A DNA stretch of 64,000 bases from Sphaerisporangium fuscum (GCF_018531465.1 NZ_JAHDTF010000002.1:62001-126000), one strand, 5' to 3'. Counted from the first letter of the stretch, positions 32,384-44,085 are shown. Numbers and translations are program-made. The notes: generated from the sequence alone by a model not told the origin.

Positions 32384-33378
32384 TCAGCCCTCCGTCTTCA
32401 CGCGCCGCGCGGCCTTCGCACGGGCGCCGCGTCTGCGGACGATGCCCCGGCGCCTGCTGAACAGCCGCTCGGTGCGCGGGTCGATGGCGTCGCGGATGCC
32501 GTCCCCGAGCAGGTTGAAGGCGAGCGTGGTGAGCAGCAGGGTCCCCGCCGGGAAGGTGAGGTACCACCAGGCGACCCGGTAGAAGCCCTGTGCCTCGCTC
32601 AGCAGGTTGCCCCACGAGGGTGTCGGGGGCACGATGCCGAGGCCGAGGTACGACAGGGTCGACTCGAAGACGATCGCGGCCGGGATCAGCAGCGTCACCA
32701 GCACGATCACCGGCGCGAGGAGGTTCGGCAGGATGTCAACGAACATGATGCGCGCGTCGCCCGCCCCGAGCGACCTCGCCGCCTCGACGTACTCCCGTTC
32801 CTTGATCGACAGGGTCTGGCCGCGCACGATGCGGGCGATCGCCGCCCAGGAGTAGAACGCGATCACCCCGATCGTGGCGGTGAGCGACGGCCCGGCGATC
32901 GACACGACGGCGATGGCGAAGATCAGGTACGGGAACGACAGCACGACGTCCATCAGCCGCGACAGGATCGTGTCGATCACGCCGCCGTAGAACCCCGCGA
33001 CCAGGCCGACGGCGACCCCCAGCATCGCGGCCAGGCCGGTGGACAGCACGCCGACGACCAGCGACACCCGCGCCCCGTACAGGACGCGGATGAACAGGTC
33101 GCGGCCCAGGCGGTCGGTGCCGAACCAGAACGTCCCGTTGGGGGCCACCGGCAGGCCGGCGTCGGTGATGCCGGTGTCGCGGAACTGGTCGTCGGGGCCG
33201 TGCCCGCTCCACTGCGCGATGAGCGGCGCCGCGGCGGCGAGCACGAGCAGCAGCACGACGACCACCGCCGACGCCAGGGCGACCTTGTCGGTCCGGATGC
33301 GGGCCCAGGCCAGGGCCCAAGGGCTGCGCCCGGCGATGGTGCCGCCGGGCACGGCCTCCGGGCGTATCTCGGTGAGCG

Positions 33379-33382
<4 letters not shown>
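32384..33382 (-). CDS. ABC importer permease, DppC/OppC type
   Basis: A 332-residue permease. The N-terminal cytoplasmic stretch is followed by TM1, the extracytoplasmic segment with FWFGTDRLGRDLFIRVLYGAR broken by the typical GTDxxGRD motif, then five helices and the EAA loop EYVEAARSLGAGDARIM. The C-terminus is basic and longer than usual, ending in about 30 Arg/Lys-rich residues. It overlaps the ATPase gene upstream (ATGA), so translation is coupled. Confidence 0.92.
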
Positions 33383-34364
<982 letters not shown>

Positions 34365-34368
<4 letters not shown>

Positions 34369-35447
34369 CGCGTATCTCCCCCCGAGCCTTCCGGGACCGC
34401 CCCGCCCGGTTCGGGCTCCTGATCGGAGGCGGCGGCGGCGCGCAGCCGTACGGCCTCCGCCTCCTCGCCGAGCCCGACCGCCTCGTGCGGCAGCCAGCAC
34501 GCCGAGGCGTGGTCCCCGTCGCCGGTGACCCGGTCGAGGGGCGGGCGCTCGGCCAGGCACACCGGCATCGCGTACCGGCAACGCGGATGGAACGCGCATC
34601 CGGGCGGCACCGCGATCATGCTGGGCGGCTGGCCGGGGATCGGCCGGAGCCTGCCCTCCCGCACGCCGGTGCTGCCGGGGATCGACTCCAGCAGCCCCTT
34701 CGTATAGGGGTGATGCGGCCGGTAGTACAGGGTGCGCCGGTCGGCCCGCTCGACCGGGAGGCCGGCGTACATGACCATGACCTCGTCGGCCATCCCCGCG
34801 ACGACGCCCAGGTCGTGGGTGATCAGCACGAGCGCGATGTCGAACTCCCGCTGTAGCCGCATGATCAGCTCCAGGATCTGGGCCTGCACGGTCGCGTCCA
34901 GCGCGGTCGTCGGCTCGTCGGCGATCACCAGCCGGGGGTTGAGGGCGAGCGCCATCGCGATCATGGCGCGCTGCCGCATGCCGCCGGAGAACTGGTGGGG
35001 GTAGTCGTCGATTCGGCGGTCGGGCCGCGGGATGCCGACCAGTCCCAGCAGCTCGACCGCGCGCCGCCGGGCCTGCGCGCGGCTCACGGAGGCGTCGTGG
35101 ACCTGGATCAGCTCGGCGATCTGCCAGCCCACCTTGTACAGGGGGTGGAGGCTGGTCAGAGGGTCCTGGAATATCACGCTTATCTCGGATCCACGGATCT
35201 GGCGCAGACGTTCCTCGCTCAGTGCGAGGAGGTCGAGGCCCTCGAACAGCGCGCTGCCCGAGATGTCCGCCTCGGGCAGCAGGCCGAGGATGGCCTGCGT
35301 GCTCACCGTCTTGCCGCTCCCCGACTCCCCGACGATCGCCAGCGTCCGCCCCGGCTCGACACTGAACGACAGGCCGCGGACGGCCCGCACCAGGCCGTCC
35401 GCGGTCGGGAAGCCGACCGTGAGATCTCTCACCTCGAGAAGGCTCAT
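34365..35447 (-). CDS. ABC importer ATPase, DppD/OppD type
   Basis: A 360-residue ATPase with Walker A GESGSGKT, signature FSGGMRQRAMIAMAL, Walker B LVIADEPTTALD and switch ITHDLGVV. The C-terminal domain carries CAFHPRCRYAMPVC and a later Cys, as in the oligopeptide family, then an acidic tail of about 40 residues. It pairs with the DppF-type ATPase. It begins 31 bp after the binding-protein gene. Confidence 0.93.
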
Positions 35448-35478
35448 TCTCCGGTCCTTCGGCTCACAGGTCCTCCCG

Positions 35479-37296
35479 TCACGGGGTGGGCGGGTCGAGC
35501 CAGAGGTTGGTGACGTCGTACAGCTGGAAGGCCGGCAGGTAGAGAGCGTTCTTCACCCGCTTGGAGTGGTAGATCGGCGTGTTCTGGTTCTGGAACGGCA
35601 CGATCACCGCGTCGGCCAGCACCTGCTGGTCGACCTGGTGCCACAGGCCCGCGGCCTTGGCCTGGTCCGGCTCCGCCAGGGCCTTCTTGATCAGGTCGTC
35701 GACCTTGGGGTTGCTGTAGCAGCCGTAGTTCGACGTGCCGGGGGTGCAGTTGGTCTGGAACAGCGGCTGCGCCACCGCCCGGCCGTTGTTGCCGTACCAG
35801 TCGGGTATCCAGCCCGGCGCCGAGACGTCCCACTTGCTGTCCTTGGCGAGGGAGGGGTTCTGCAGGAAGGCGCCGTAGTAGTCGCCCTGCCGCACCGGCA
35901 GGCCCTTGACGGTGATGCCGCACTTCTTCAGGTCCGCCGAGTACGACTGGAAGACCGAGGGGTGGTTGCCCGCGTTGCGGAACGCGCCGATCAGCGTCAT
36001 GCCGTTCGGGTAGCCGGCCTCGGAGAGCAACTGCTTGCACTTGGCCGGGTCGCCGCTGTCGTTCGGCGTGGGGTACGGGTTGTACTCCTGGTAGCCGATG
36101 TTGCCGGGCGGGATCGCGGTGTGCAGCGGGGTGTTCAGGTCCTTGCCGCCGTAGATCTTGCCGACCGCGACCTTGCTGATGGCGTACTCGATGGCCTGGC
36201 GCACCTTGAGCTTGCCCATCGCGCCGTTCTCGTTCTTGCTCTGCAGGTTGAAGACGAGGTAAGGGTTGGTGATCGCGCCGGGGAAGACCTTGTAGTTCGG
36301 GTCGTTCGCGGCGGCCAGGCGGGGAAGCTGCGCGGTCGGCACCGGCAGGTCCCACGACAGGTCGGCGCTGCCGGCCTCGAGCTGCTGCTGCACGCTGTCC
36401 GGCTCGGTGACGCCCTCCTTCACCTCGATCGCCTCGACGTACTGGTGCCGGATCGGGTCCGCCTCCTGCCTCCAGGCCGGGTTGCGCTCCAGGCGGATCT
36501 CCTTGGTCGCCGCGTACTTGGTGATTTTGTACGGGCCGTCGGAGATCACGTGCTGCCGGAAGTCGGCGTCGTCGGGGAGGTACTGGTCGTACTCCTGGGG
36601 GGCGGCGGAGGAGAAGTTCAGCGACAGGATGTTGAGGAAGTCGCTCGCCGGCTGGATCAGCGTGAAGACGATGGTCTTGTCGTCCTTGGCCCGCACACCG
36701 GAAACGTCGTGGGAGTTCTGGAAGTCCGCCAGCGCCTTCGGCGTGGGCTTGTCCTTGGCGAACGCCTTGGCGTAGGCCGCGCAGTACTCGGCCATGCCCT
36801 TGATCGTGCTGGTGTAGTAGCCGGGAGCCCCCGCGCCGGCCACCGGGTTGCAGAGGCGCTTGAAGCCGCGCACGAAGTCCTGCGCCGTGACCGGCCTCGG
36901 CGGCGTGGTGTCCCACTGGACGCCGTCGCGCAGCTTGATCGTGTAGGTGAGCAGATCTTTGCTGATGCCGCCGTTGCCGGTGGTCGGGATCTCGGTCGCC
37001 ACGTCGGGGACGACCTCCAGCGCCTTCTTCGGGTCGCTCTGCGCGGCCAGGGAGAACAGCTGGCGGGCGTAGGCGCGCAGGATCCCGTTCGTCACGGTGT
37101 AGTAGGTGCTGGTGGGGTCGAGATGGTCGACGTCTCCGCCGCCGACGAGCCGGAGCGTGCCGCCCGAGACGGGCTTGCCGGCCTGTTCGGTGGGGCCGGA
37201 GTTCTGGGGGGGATTGGCGCTGTCGGTCTGGCAGGCCGTGGCGAGCAGAGCCGCGGCCGCCGCGACCGTAATGGTGAGATGGCGCCTTCTGACCAT
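35479..37296 (-). CDS. ABC importer solute-binding lipoprotein, family 5
   Basis: A 605-residue binding protein. The N-terminus MVRRRHLTITVAAAAALLATAC is a lipoprotein signal with Cys22 (shown here in two parts: basic n-region, then AALLATAC). The SBP_bac_5 fold shows the family marks VTAQDFVRGFKR and VRQAIEYAISK. Family members bind peptides, nickel or sugars; substrate cannot be told from sequence. GAGGAGGG lies 3-10 nt before the ATG. It is first in the operon, and a perfect palindrome lies about 185 bp upstream. Confidence 0.92.
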   Translation of the reverse strand: MVRRRHLTITVAAAAALLATACQTDSANPPQNSGPTEQAGKPVSGGTLRLVGGGDVDHLDPTSTYYTVTNGILRAYARQLFSLAAQSDPKKALEVVPDVATEIPTTGNGGISKDLLTYTIKLRDGVQWDTTPPRPVTAQDFVRGFKRLCNPVAGAGAPGYYTSTIKGMAEYCAAYAKAFAKDKPTPKALADFQNSHDVSGVRAKDDKTIVFTLIQPASDFLNILSLNFSSAAPQEYDQYLPDDADFRQHVISDGPYKITKYAATKEIRLERNPAWRQEADPIRHQYVEAIEVKEGVTEPDSVQQQLEAGSADLSWDLPVPTAQLPRLAAANDPNYKVFPGAITNPYLVFNLQSKNENGAMGKLKVRQAIEYAISKVAVGKIYGGKDLNTPLHTAIPPGNIGYQEYNPYPTPNDSGDPAKCKQLLSEAGYPNGMTLIGAFRNAGNHPSVFQSYSADLKKCGITVKGLPVRQGDYYGAFLQNPSLAKDSKWDVSAPGWIPDWYGNNGRAVAQPLFQTNCTPGTSNYGCYSNPKVDDLIKKALAEPDQAKAAGLWHQVDQQVLADAVIVPFQNQNTPIYHSKRVKNALYLPAFQLYDVTNLWLDPPTP

Positions 37297-37432
37297 CTTC
37301 CCTCCTCGTGGGCGAGATGGGGATTTTTGGGCCGATGGCAGGGCACATGGCGACAACCCGACAGTGCCCTGCGGTGTCTTCGGACTTGCTCTCACCTGTA
37401 GGAACGCACTTGGCGGGGAGGCTGTCGAGGCC

Positions 37433-37446
37433 CGGTTACATAACCG
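37433..37446. promoter_or_regulatory. palindrome CGGTTA-CA-TAACCG
   Basis: Perfect 6-bp arms with a 2-nt centre, about 140 bp upstream of the binding-protein gene. The centre (TATGTA on the minus strand) could double as a -10 element. Confidence 0.4.
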
Positions 37447-37480
37447 TTGACGAGGCGCGATCGCTAAGTGATGCCGGTTG

Positions 37481-37497
37481 GGTGACAAAATGTCACC
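37481..37497. promoter_or_regulatory. operator-like palindrome GGTGACA-AAA-TGTCACC
   Basis: Perfect 7-bp arms around AAA, 17 bp in total, upstream of the importer operon. This shape suits a GntR, LacI or TetR-type dimer. No regulator gene lies beside it, so control is by a factor encoded elsewhere. Confidence 0.55.
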
Positions 37498-37614
37498 GAA
37501 TCCCGACATAACTGTCTATGAAATAGAGCAGTGCGCGGCCGACCTGTGAGGACGTGAAAAGAAACCGTTAAAGGTCCCGCCGGAAGAACAATTGATGACG
37601 CGACGGAAAACGGC

Positions 37615-38865
37615 TCAGGAACCGAGGCGCCAGGACCGCAGATAATCGGCCTGGACAGGGGTGAGCGCGTCGATCTCGATGTCCGCCGCCGCCAGCTTCA
37701 GCCGGGCGACCTCCACGTCGATCTCCGCCGGGACGTCGTACACCCCGGGCGTGAGCCGTGAGCGCTCCTCCGCCAGCCAGGCGACCGCGAGCGCCTGGGC
37801 GGAGAACGACATGTCCATGACGGCCGCGGGATGACCCTCGGCGGCCGTGAGGTTCACCAGACGGCCCTCGGCGAGCAGCAGCAGCCGCCGGCCGTCGGCC
37901 AGGACGTACTCGTCGGTGTGCGGGCGCACGCCGAGGTACACGGTGTCCGCCATCGACTCCAGCGCCCGCACGTCGATCTCGACATCGAAGTGCCCGGCGT
38001 TGGCGAGGATCGCGCCGTCCTTCATCTCGGCGAGGTGCTCACCGCGGATGACGTCGCGGTTGCCCGTGACGGTGATGAAGAGGTCCCCCTGCCGGGCGGC
38101 CTCCGCCATCGGCCGCACGTCGTAGCCCTGCAGGCTCGCGTCCAGTGCCTTGACCGGGTCGATCTCGGTGACGATCACCCGCGCGCCCTGGCCGCGCGCC
38201 CGCTCGGCCACACCTCGTCCGCAGTAGCCGAAGCCCGCCACGACCACCGTGCGGCCCGCGAGCAGCATGTTGGTGGCCCGCAGGATGCCGTCGAGGGTCG
38301 ACTGGCCGGTGCCGTACCTGTTGTCGAACATCCGCTTGGTGCGGGTGTCGTTCACCGCGACCATCGGGAACCGGAGGGCCTGCTCGGCCGCCATCTGGCG
38401 CAGCCGGATGATGCCCGTGGTGGTCTCCTCGCACCCGCCGCTGACGCCGTCGAGCAACTCGACCCGCTCGGTGTGCAGGATGTTCACCAGGTCGCAGCCG
38501 TCGTCGAGCACGATGTCCGGCCCGATGTCGAGGGCCTGGTGGATGTGGCGGTAGTAGGTGTCGCGATCGACCCCGGCGCGGGCGTGCACCGCGACGTCGT
38601 ACGCCGCCAGGGCCGCCGCCACGTCGTTCTGCGTGGACAGGGGGTTGGAGGCGGCCAGCGCGACCCGGGCGCCGCCCGCCCGCAGCGCCCCGACCAGCAC
38701 CGCGGTCTCAGCGGTGATGTGGAGGCACGCGGCGATCTTCAGGCCGTCGAGCGGCAGCGTCCGGGCGAACCGCTCCCCGATCGCCCGCAGAACGGGCATG
38801 GAGCGCAGCGCCCAGTCGATCCGCCGCTCGCCCGCCTCGGCCAGCGGCGCGTCCGCGAATTCCAC
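37615..38865 (-). CDS. short-type S-adenosylhomocysteine hydrolase paralog
   Basis: A 416-residue member of the SahH family of the short, archaeal/Thermotoga-like type. It keeps HITAETAVLVGAL, NDTRTKRMFDNRYGTGQS (the catalytic Lys/Asp region), the NAD-binding GFGYCGRGVA and NAGHFDVEID. It lacks the roughly 40-residue insert and the C-terminal KPDHYRY of the long form, ending in SWRLGS. Methanocaldococcus short-type enzyme prefers S-inosylhomocysteine, so the substrate here is open. It lies 77 bp downstream of the long-type sahH in the same direction. No S-adenosylhomocysteine deaminase gene is seen nearby. Confidence 0.85.
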   Translation of the reverse strand: MEFADAPLAEAGERRIDWALRSMPVLRAIGERFARTLPLDGLKIAACLHITAETAVLVGALRAGGARVALAASNPLSTQNDVAAALAAYDVAVHARAGVDRDTYYRHIHQALDIGPDIVLDDGCDLVNILHTERVELLDGVSGGCEETTTGIIRLRQMAAEQALRFPMVAVNDTRTKRMFDNRYGTGQSTLDGILRATNMLLAGRTVVVAGFGYCGRGVAERARGQGARVIVTEIDPVKALDASLQGYDVRPMAEAARQGDLFITVTGNRDVIRGEHLAEMKDGAILANAGHFDVEIDVRALESMADTVYLGVRPHTDEYVLADGRRLLLLAEGRLVNLTAAEGHPAAVMDMSFSAQALAVAWLAEERSRLTPGVYDVPAEIDVEVARLKLAAADIEIDALTPVQADYLRSWRLGS

Positions 38866-38942
38866 AATTCCCCCTAAATGTGGCGAAAGGCCCCCACGCA
38901 GGACGTGCGCGGGGACCTCGCCTGAGAGCTAGGGCTGACCGA

Positions 38943-40373
<1,431 letters not shown>

Positions 40374-40436
40374 AGCGTCTTCCCCTCAACCCGGTCACTT
40401 TCGTCTCTGCGAGTGTAAGAGGCTCCCGAGCCCCAA

Positions 40437-40464
40437 TGCATACCCAGAAGCCCGAACCTGACAA
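40437..40464 (-). promoter_or_regulatory. promoter of ahcY
   Basis: On the minus strand: TTGTCA (40459-40464), 16 bp, TATGCA (40437-40442). An overlapping GGGTAT at 40440-40445 is the -10 of SigB/SigF-type promoters, so more than one sigma factor could use it. Confidence 0.55.
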
Positions 40465-40485
40465 AAGAATGTAAGAATTGGTCTC

Positions 40486-40818
40486 ATGCGCATCACTGAG
40501 GCCGCGAAACGCCTGGGCCTGTCCCCCCGGATGCTCCGCTACCGGGAGTCGCTCGGCCTGCTGCCCGAGACGCGGGACAAAGGCTCCCACCGGCGCTTCG
40601 GGCCCGAGGAACTGGCCGCCGTCAGCCAGGCGATGGAGCTCGAACGGCGCCTCGACGTCTCACCGGCCGAGCTCGCCTTCGGCCTGCGCGTCCTCAGCGA
40701 ACCCGCCGTCGCCCAGGCCGTCCGCGACCTCGGCCTCCGCCTCGGCCGCATCCACGCCCCCCGCCGCGCCCTCGACTTCGAGAAGGAGAAGGCCCTCCGC
40801 CTCCTCCGCGGCCGCTGA
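40486..40818 (+). CDS. small MerR family regulator
   Basis: A 110-residue protein with the MerR winged helix at the N-terminus (MRITEAAKRLGLSPRMLRYRE, conserved YRESLGLLPETR and HRRFGPEEL). The dimerisation helix is short and there is no effector domain and no cysteine, so metal sensing is not indicated. It is divergent from ahcY by 112 bp and upstream of the Rpn-like gene, with a perfect inverted repeat between them that could be its own site. Confidence 0.8.
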   Translation: MRITEAAKRLGLSPRMLRYRESLGLLPETRDKGSHRRFGPEELAAVSQAMELERRLDVSPAELAFGLRVLSEPAVAQAVRDLGLRLGRIHAPRRALDFEKEKALRLLRGR

Positions 40819-40831
40819 CCTCAAGCGAAAC

Positions 40832-40852
40832 ACGAACACTTTACGTGTTCGT
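40832..40852. promoter_or_regulatory. inverted repeat ACGAACAC-TTTAC-GTGTTCGT
   Basis: Perfect 8-bp arms with a 5-nt centre, 14 bp after the merR stop and 16 bp before the Rpn-like ATG. TATGGT at 40852-40857 right beside it would make a -10 element, placing the repeat over the -35/spacer as MerR-type operators do. It could also act as a hairpin. Confidence 0.45.
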
Positions 40853-40868
40853 ATGGTAACTTTCCGTC

Positions 40869-41735
40869 ATGTCCACCTCCCAGCATGAGGCATTGCACAG
40901 GATCTTCCAGGAGCACACGGAGCTGATCCCTCGCGTCCTGCAGAAGGTCCTGAACGTGCCCCTGCCCGACCCGATCAAGATCGAGGTCATGAACGTCGAC
41001 CTCACCGACCTGCAACCCGTCCCCCGCTGGGTCGACACCCTGGCCAAGATCCACCTGCCCGACAGGGCCGTGATCACCGCCGTCGAATCCCAGACCAAGG
41101 CCTCGGAGCAGAAACGCCGCCGCTGGGCGCGCTATCTGTCCTACCTGCACGACCAGCACCAGTGCGACGTCCTGCTGATCGTCACCTGCCGCGACGCGGC
41201 CACGGCCCGGTGGGCACGCGAACCCCACCAGGTCGGCCTCCCCGAGTGGCCCACCCTGACCGTACGCCCACTGGTCCTCGGCCCCGACAACGTCCCTGCC
41301 ATCACCGACGTCGACCAGGCACTCGAGGACATCGACTTCGCCGTCCTGTCAGCACTCGTACACGCCAAGTCACGGAACGTGGATGCGATACTGGACGTGC
41401 TCTCCAACGCGCTCAAAGAGATCGACGAAGAACAAGCCAGCGAACTGATGGAATTCACCGAATTCGGGCTCGGCACCGGGCGGGCACAGCAGATCTGGAG
41501 GATGTTGATGGCCACCAAGCCCCACGCATACATCTCCGAAACCCGAGCCAAGGGCCGCGCGGAAGGCCGCGCGGAGGGTGAGGCCAAGACGATCCTGCTG
41601 GTGCTGGAGACCCGCGGTCTGCCCGTCACCGACGCGCAGCGCGAACGCATCACCTCCTGCACCGACACCGACCAACTCGAACAGTGGGCCAGGCGCGCCG
41701 TCGTCGTCGCGGCCACCGGCGAACTGTTCGGCTGA
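40869..41735 (+). CDS. Rpn-like PD-(D/E)XK nuclease family protein
   Basis: A 288-residue protein of a type common in actinomycetes. The N-terminal part (about 1-130) has the RWVDTLAKIHL and ITAVESQTK segments resembling the PD-(D/E)XK core in which Asp and Glu-x-Gln form the active site. The C-terminal part has the Gly/Arg-rich helix KGRAEGRAEGEAK and a short helical domain, as in Rpn (recombination-promoting nuclease) proteins. Rpn proteins cut DNA and can have phage-defence roles; activity here is inferred only from fold-like motifs. It follows the MerR gene by 50 bp. Confidence 0.7.
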   Translation: MSTSQHEALHRIFQEHTELIPRVLQKVLNVPLPDPIKIEVMNVDLTDLQPVPRWVDTLAKIHLPDRAVITAVESQTKASEQKRRRWARYLSYLHDQHQCDVLLIVTCRDAATARWAREPHQVGLPEWPTLTVRPLVLGPDNVPAITDVDQALEDIDFAVLSALVHAKSRNVDAILDVLSNALKEIDEEQASELMEFTEFGLGTGRAQQIWRMLMATKPHAYISETRAKGRAEGRAEGEAKTILLVLETRGLPVTDAQRERITSCTDTDQLEQWARRAVVVAATGELFG

Positions 41736-41766
41736 GCGACGGACACGTCGGTCGACAGAGAAGATC

Positions 41767-41796
41767 AAGCCCCCCGGGGATGCTGCCGGGGGGCTT
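41767..41796. terminator. strong bidirectional terminator
   Basis: Perfect 11-bp stem AAGCCCCCCGG / CCGGGGGGCTT with an 8-nt loop between the convergent Rpn-like and CDF genes. The AA/TT ends give short T runs on both strands. Confidence 0.85.
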
Positions 41797-41810
41797 CGGT
41801 ATGGGCCGGT

Positions 41811-42728
41811 TCAGCCGGTGGTGCGGTAGAGGTCGGGTTCGAGGTAGATGACTCGGGCCATGGGGACGGCCTCGCGGATGCGGCGTTCGGCTTCGTCGAT
41901 GCCCTTGGCGATCTCGGATGCGGTGTCGTCGTGCTCGACGGCGATCTTGGCTGCGACCAGCAGTTCCTCCGGGCCGAGGTGCATCGTGCGCAGGTGGATG
42001 ACCTTGCTGACCTCGGGGCTGTTCTCCAGCGCCTCGCAGATCTTGTCCTCGACCTCGGGAGTCGCGCTCTCGCCGATGAGCAGGGACTTGGTCTCGACCG
42101 CCAGGATCACGGCGATGACGGCGAGCAGCAGGCCGATCATCAGGGTGCCGACGCCGTCCCACATACCGTTGCCGGTCACGACGGCCATCGCCACGCCGAA
42201 CAGCGCGAAGACCAGGCCGAGCAGGGCCCCGAAGTCCTCCAGGAGCACGACGGGCAGTTCGGGCGCCTTGGCGCGGCGGATGAACGAGAACCACGAGTGC
42301 TCGCCCTTGAGGGCGTTGGACTCCTTGATCGCGGTGCGGAACGAGAACCCCTCGGCGACGATGGCGAAGACCAGGACGGCGAACGCCCAGATCGGCGACT
42401 CGACGTCGTGCGGATGCGCGATCTTCTCGATGCCCTCGTAAATGGAGAACACCGCACCGATCGTGAACAGCACCACCGACACCACGAACGCGTAGAAGAA
42501 GCGCTCACGGCCGTACCCGAAGGGGTGCTTCCGGCTGGCGCGCTTCTTCGACTGCCGGTCACCGAACAGCAGCAGCGCCTGGTTGCCCGAGTCGGCGACC
42601 GAGTGCACCGACTCGGCGAGCATCGACGACGACCCTGTGAACAGGAACGCCACGAACTTCGATACCGCGATCGCCAGGTTCGCCCCCAGCGCCGCCATGA
42701 TCGCCTTGGTACCGCCGCCTGCGCTCAC
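41811..42728 (-). CDS. cation diffusion facilitator transporter
   Basis: A 305-residue CDF exporter of divalent metals, probably zinc. Six membrane helices are visible; the metal site includes His42 and Asp46 in SVHSVADSGN, and the partner helix contains LLEDFGALLG. The cytoplasmic C-terminal domain follows. The conserved HPFGYGRERF loop confirms the family. The GTG start lies 63 bp after the SIS-domain gene, so it may be the last gene of the manB operon, but metal control from its own promoter is equally possible. Confidence 0.9.
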   Translation of the reverse strand: MSAGGGTKAIMAALGANLAIAVSKFVAFLFTGSSSMLAESVHSVADSGNQALLLFGDRQSKKRASRKHPFGYGRERFFYAFVVSVVLFTIGAVFSIYEGIEKIAHPHDVESPIWAFAVLVFAIVAEGFSFRTAIKESNALKGEHSWFSFIRRAKAPELPVVLLEDFGALLGLVFALFGVAMAVVTGNGMWDGVGTLMIGLLLAVIAVILAVETKSLLIGESATPEVEDKICEALENSPEVSKVIHLRTMHLGPEELLVAAKIAVEHDDTASEIAKGIDEAERRIREAVPMARVIYLEPDLYRTTG

Positions 42729-42791
42729 CCGCAGTCTCCGCCCATCCGTGTAACTTGCATCAACGCCGCCAGTAAAGCGGTCATTGAGATC

Positions 42792-43913
42792 CTATTGGGA
42801 AATTCTCGCCTTAAGCTCCGCGATGGCGCTCACCGGAGCCGGATCGATACCGAGGCCGAGGGCCAGGTAGACGCTGCCGTAGTCGGCGAGGCACACCAGC
42901 GAGGCCAGTCGCTCCAGGGGATGGACGCCTTCGGCGGTGATCTCGCTCACCGCCACGCCGCGGTCCTCGGCGAGCCGCACCGACGCCGTGCGCTGCTTGC
43001 TCACCTGCGGGTGCTCGTCCAGGTCGCGCAGCACGACGAGCCGCAGGGCGAGAGACGGCGAGTCGTCGAAGATGTCGCGCCGGGCGAGCGGCCCGTCGAA
43101 GGTCACCACCTGGTTGTGGCCGGCCTCGGGGAGCTCTCCCCAGATGGCGGGGTATTTGGCGTTCTGCTCGAGCTGGGCCGCGAGCCGGTGCGCGGCGACC
43201 GCGGCGACCGGCGACGTCCCCCAGATCACCGGGACGGAGTCGGCGACCTCCATCGCCAGCGTCTTTCCGGGGTTGATGAACGACTCGCTCGACGGACGGC
43301 AGCGGTGCGCGAGGTCTTCCAGGCGGCCGGCGACGGCCTCCACGACCTCGGACCCCACGTCGCTCAGCCCGAGGGCCGACGCGGCGGCGACGAGCGGCAT
43401 GGCGAGACCCCAGAGGTTCGCCCGCGGCACGCCGGCCGCGCCCTGCACGGGCACGACGGGCACGTGGAGCCCGGAGGCCTGCTCGGCGATCGACGAGAGC
43501 GGCGACCCCTGGCGGCCCACGGTGAGCAGGCGGCATCCCCGGCGCACGGCCTCCATCGCGACCGTCAGGGTCTCCTGGGTGGCCCCGGACGACGACACCG
43601 CGACGACCAGGTCGGCGGCCCCGACCCAGCCGGGCAGCCGGTAGGAGCGGACGGTCACGATCGGGACGGGCGTGCCGGCCCCGCACACGGCGGCCAGCAG
43701 CTCGCCCGCGAGGGCCGAGCCTCCCACGCCCACCACGACGATCGCCCGCGGCCGTCCGTCGGTGGCGACCCGCGAGATTCCCGCCTCCAGCGCGGCGCGA
43801 TAGGACGTGCGCACCTGGGCACCGGAGGAGGCCACGCCCGGCAGCATGCCGGAGGGGTCGCCCTCGGTCAGGAACGCCGCGTCGTCCAGGCGCTCCGGCT
43901 CGAACGGGCTCAC
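42792..43913 (-). CDS. SIS-domain sugar isomerase, phosphoglucose/phosphomannose type (Rv3256c-like)
   Basis: A 373-residue protein of the bifunctional phosphoglucose/phosphomannose isomerase family. The first SIS domain has VVGVGGSALAGELLAA and SSSGATQETL; the second contains WGTSPVAAVAAHRLAAQ and NQVVTF. In M. tuberculosis the ortholog Rv3256c lies beside manB as here. The frame is open upstream, but the GTG at 43911-43913 overlaps the Trm112 stop and begins VSPFEPERLDD. The catalytic His/Glu of the family cannot be fixed by eye. Confidence 0.85.
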   Translation of the reverse strand: MSPFEPERLDDAAFLTEGDPSGMLPGVASSGAQVRTSYRAALEAGISRVATDGRPRAIVVVGVGGSALAGELLAAVCGAGTPVPIVTVRSYRLPGWVGAADLVVAVSSSGATQETLTVAMEAVRRGCRLLTVGRQGSPLSSIAEQASGLHVPVVPVQGAAGVPRANLWGLAMPLVAAASALGLSDVGSEVVEAVAGRLEDLAHRCRPSSESFINPGKTLAMEVADSVPVIWGTSPVAAVAAHRLAAQLEQNAKYPAIWGELPEAGHNQVVTFDGPLARRDIFDDSPSLALRLVVLRDLDEHPQVSKQRTASVRLAEDRGVAVSEITAEGVHPLERLASLVCLADYGSVYLALGLGIDPAPVSAIAELKARISQ

Positions 43914-44083
43914 GCCTTGCGCGCCTCGTCGACCAGCAGCACCGGGATGTCGTCGCGGACGGGGTAGACCAGCCCGCACGTCTCGGAGGTGCACGCCAGC
44001 TCGTCGTTCTCGGGAACGGCGCTCAGCGGCGACCTGCAGGCGGGGCAGGCCAGGATGTCGAGCAGCCAGTCGTCGATCTTCAC
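43910..44083 (-). CDS. Trm112 family zinc-ribbon protein
   Basis: A 57-residue protein with four cysteines, Cys13 and Cys16 (LACPACRSPL) and Cys31 and Cys36 (CTSETCGLVYPV), the classic Trm112 zinc ribbon ending in DDIPVLL. In eukaryotes Trm112 activates several methyltransferases; in bacteria the partners are mostly unknown. GAGGAG lies 6-11 nt before the GTG. It starts 2 bp after manB and its stop overlaps the SIS gene start (GTGA). Confidence 0.9.
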   Translation of the reverse strand: MKIDDWLLDILACPACRSPLSAVPENDELACTSETCGLVYPVRDDIPVLLVDEARKA

Positions 44084-44085
44084 GG

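Larger units (their letters stand above)
37297..37614. other. control region of the ABC importer operon
   Basis: About 318 bp between the importer operon and the short SahH-like gene (both minus strand), lower in GC than its surroundings from 37430 to 37610. It contains two perfect palindromes, at 37433-37446 and 37481-37497. No gene is seen. Confidence 0.6.

Noticed and set aside
40374..40485. SAH riboswitch in the ahcY leader
   Set aside because: The leader after the predicted promoter is only about 65 nt and no fold matching the known SAH riboswitch pattern could be drawn by eye.
40832..40852. LexA/SOS box
   Set aside because: The half-sites CGAAC and GTTCG are present but separated by 9 bp instead of 4, so it does not fit the actinobacterial SOS box.
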